The notes beneath the pieces are model-generated. The model saw nothing but the letters and a program-made list of their open reading frames with translations. It searched no databases and was not told the origin of the DNA. 64,000 bases of DNA, from positions 59,018,143 to 59,082,142 of the forward strand of contig CM055097.1 of NCBI GenBank assembly GCA_029204225.1. The letters are read 5' to 3'. This stretch comes from Diphasiastrum complanatum (taxonomy: Eukaryota; Streptophyta; Lycopodiopsida; Lycopodiales; Lycopodiaceae). A program made the position numbers and the translations under genes. Shown piece after piece: positions 63,801-64,000 of this stretch (position 1 is the stretch's first letter; every line of letters begins with the position of its first letter).

Positions 63801-64000
63801 CTTTAAATTTAGACAATAAAGTTTCTAATTTACTGATTTTCTGCTGAATAGAACTGGAAATAGAAACTTCAGGAATAAACTGAAAGTCACATAAGAATAC
63901 CTGATGGTCTTCGTCTCCGATTAGTTGACAGAGCTCTGAACTGCAGACCATAGGGCTGTTGGGAACATCATGCTCCCCATGCAACTGGATCTCTCGGCCT
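60817..64000 (-). CDS. Pol polyprotein of Ty3 chromovirus P (5' part outside the window)
   Basis: An uninterrupted frame of at least 1055 codons runs off the window edge. Counting from codon L/M at 63984: RT about 95-300, with [13 protein letters not shown] and active-site [11 protein letters not shown] (241-245 VFLDD). RNase H about 385-500 (ETDASD, YEKELF, LTDHES, VADALS). An acidic, Ser-rich linker 550-590. Integrase zinc finger (H635/H644, C672, C675) and catalytic Asp705, Asp766, Glu802. GPF region near 941. Chromodomain about 1002-1050 ([19 protein letters not shown]). Protease and gag would lie upstream, beyond the window. The absence of any stop and the clean PPT/LTR make it the youngest element here and possibly active. 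Chromodomains guide integration to marked chromatin. Confidence 0.93.
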   Translation of the reverse strand, partial: GREIQLHGEHDVPNSPMVCSSELCQLIGDEDHQVFLCDFQFIPEVSISSSIQQKISKLETLLSKFKDVFPEDLPHGLPPSREVDHVINLVPGTAPVSKPPYRVSRTEDEEITRQLTDYLGKGQIQTSSSPWASPVLLVKKKEGSMRLCVDYRALNKVTIKNKYPMPRADELFYQLDGAKFFSKIDLRSGYHQVRIKSEDVSKTAFRTRHGHYEFKVMPFGLTNAPATFMTLMNSVLRPYLGKFVVVFLDDILVYSKTRKEHLKHLRKVFRLLRKHKLYAKQSKCEFFVEEVAYLGHIISSDGIKMDPNKVKAILSWLRPQNILELQIFLGLAGYYRRFVKEYAQIAVPMTNLLKGKGKEFIWESAQQESFDALKTALATAPVLKVVDPNQPFVVETDASDFAVGAVLTQGGRPVAFESKKLEPAQTRYSAYEKELFSIVHALKTWRHYLYGANFEVLTDHESLRYLCNQPELRGRKARWAELMQEFDMSIRYRRGKFNTVADALSRMPMINELSFTQIRNELLESLRGKCQHDAFFSIIWNSVQNRQLQTPEPVPGAGASSSKNTAASVEDDDESEYTSSDDVEDSEPVLPKQTPVVEGQLTQGFKWKQYSIQDEYLLYRDRVCVPNSEDYRQQVLYECHDNPSAGHPGIQKTYELLRRQFFWPSMKKDVHQYVTSCQKCQVNKAERLKAGGLLHPLEIPAGKWESISMDFIVGLPKTQKGNDAIWVTVDRLTKMAHFIPTKTTVRAPELARLFVDGLFKLYGLPSGIVSDRDSKFTGNFWKAVFHHLHTKLNMSTTDHPQTDGQTERVNQVLEDMLRAYVSKRQTNWEEYLSILEFAYNSTKHSATGYSPFMLMYGFQPRSPTAVGFKQEKVEAARNFLEDLNQMIEHAKRSIRQSQDRARHYADPHRRDVQFSTGEKVYLRVPVDSKTLKSGVCAKLSPRYCGPFTISRRLGEVTYELELPHSSKVFPVFHVSQLRKALTRSDNLVGDSVLVLPLDPQQPPHEPEEILDSRETQTRHTLYREYLVKWNDQPVENATWERGSVLRKIFPDFVLEDQDGS

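Overview
The window looks like nuclear DNA of a land plant with a large, retrotransposon-packed genome. The host genes are plant genes with introns. The mobile elements are typical plant families: Ty1/copia with initiator-Met primer sites, Ty3 elements with tRNA-Asp-like primer sites, a chromovirus, hAT, LINEs, a SINE-like insert and a TRIM. The last visible intron of one gene is at least 18.9 kb. I infer a non-flowering lineage (gymnosperm, fern or lycophyte), but the sequence alone does not settle this.

Host genes are few. (1) A sucrase/ferredoxin-like gene on the minus strand (exons at 4957-5475 and 4001-4086); its CxxC-bearing later exons are not recognisable here. (2) The first three exons of a chloroplast-type M17 leucine aminopeptidase on the plus strand (40762-41073, 44226-44631, 44879-45073); the catalytic exons must lie beyond the right edge. 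(3) A decayed, intronless-looking ANKRD13-like ankyrin gene copy on the minus strand (39050-39710).

Layout. 1-2.3 kb: decayed hAT transposase. 4-5.5 kb: sucrase/ferredoxin-like gene with a 153-bp tandem repeat in intron 1, split by a SINE-like insert. 6.2-9.3 kb: dead Ty3 element G. 9.4-33.9 kb: a nested stack. Copia D (plus) is split in its integrase by copia C (minus, LTRs at 10547-11804 and 31226-32417). C is itself split in gag by a TRIM and by a 15.5-kb pair of sister Ty3 elements, F (15442-21000) and E (21001-30994). 33.9-39.0 kb: rearranged copia pieces, including element B with a GC-rich insert in its LTR. 39-45.1 kb: ankyrin pseudogene, a retroelement C-terminal fragment, and the aminopeptidase 5' part with copia fragments I and J in intron 1. 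45.1-64 kb: the giant third intron, holding chains of LINE copies, a Ty3 tail with LTR, a solo LTR with intact target duplication, and a chromovirus (P) whose 1055-residue pol frame has no stop.

Three systems stand out. First, the TRIM at 14593-14971 carries a full-length 72-nt tRNA-like cloverleaf in each LTR, analogous to the 5S rRNA in Cassandra TRIMs. Second, a LINE family ends in (TC)n rather than poly(A), carries a 3' hairpin kept by compensatory changes, and repeatedly sits directly after another (TC)n tract. This gives head-to-tail chains and suggests targeting of its own microsatellite tails; several chain members are internally deleted derivatives. Third, Ty3 elements E and F have a Gag with four CCHC-type knuckles, and E has a long unrecognised coiled-coil ORF region between integrase and the 3' LTR. 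Letter names for elements (B to S) are mine. All homology calls come from reading translations by eye.
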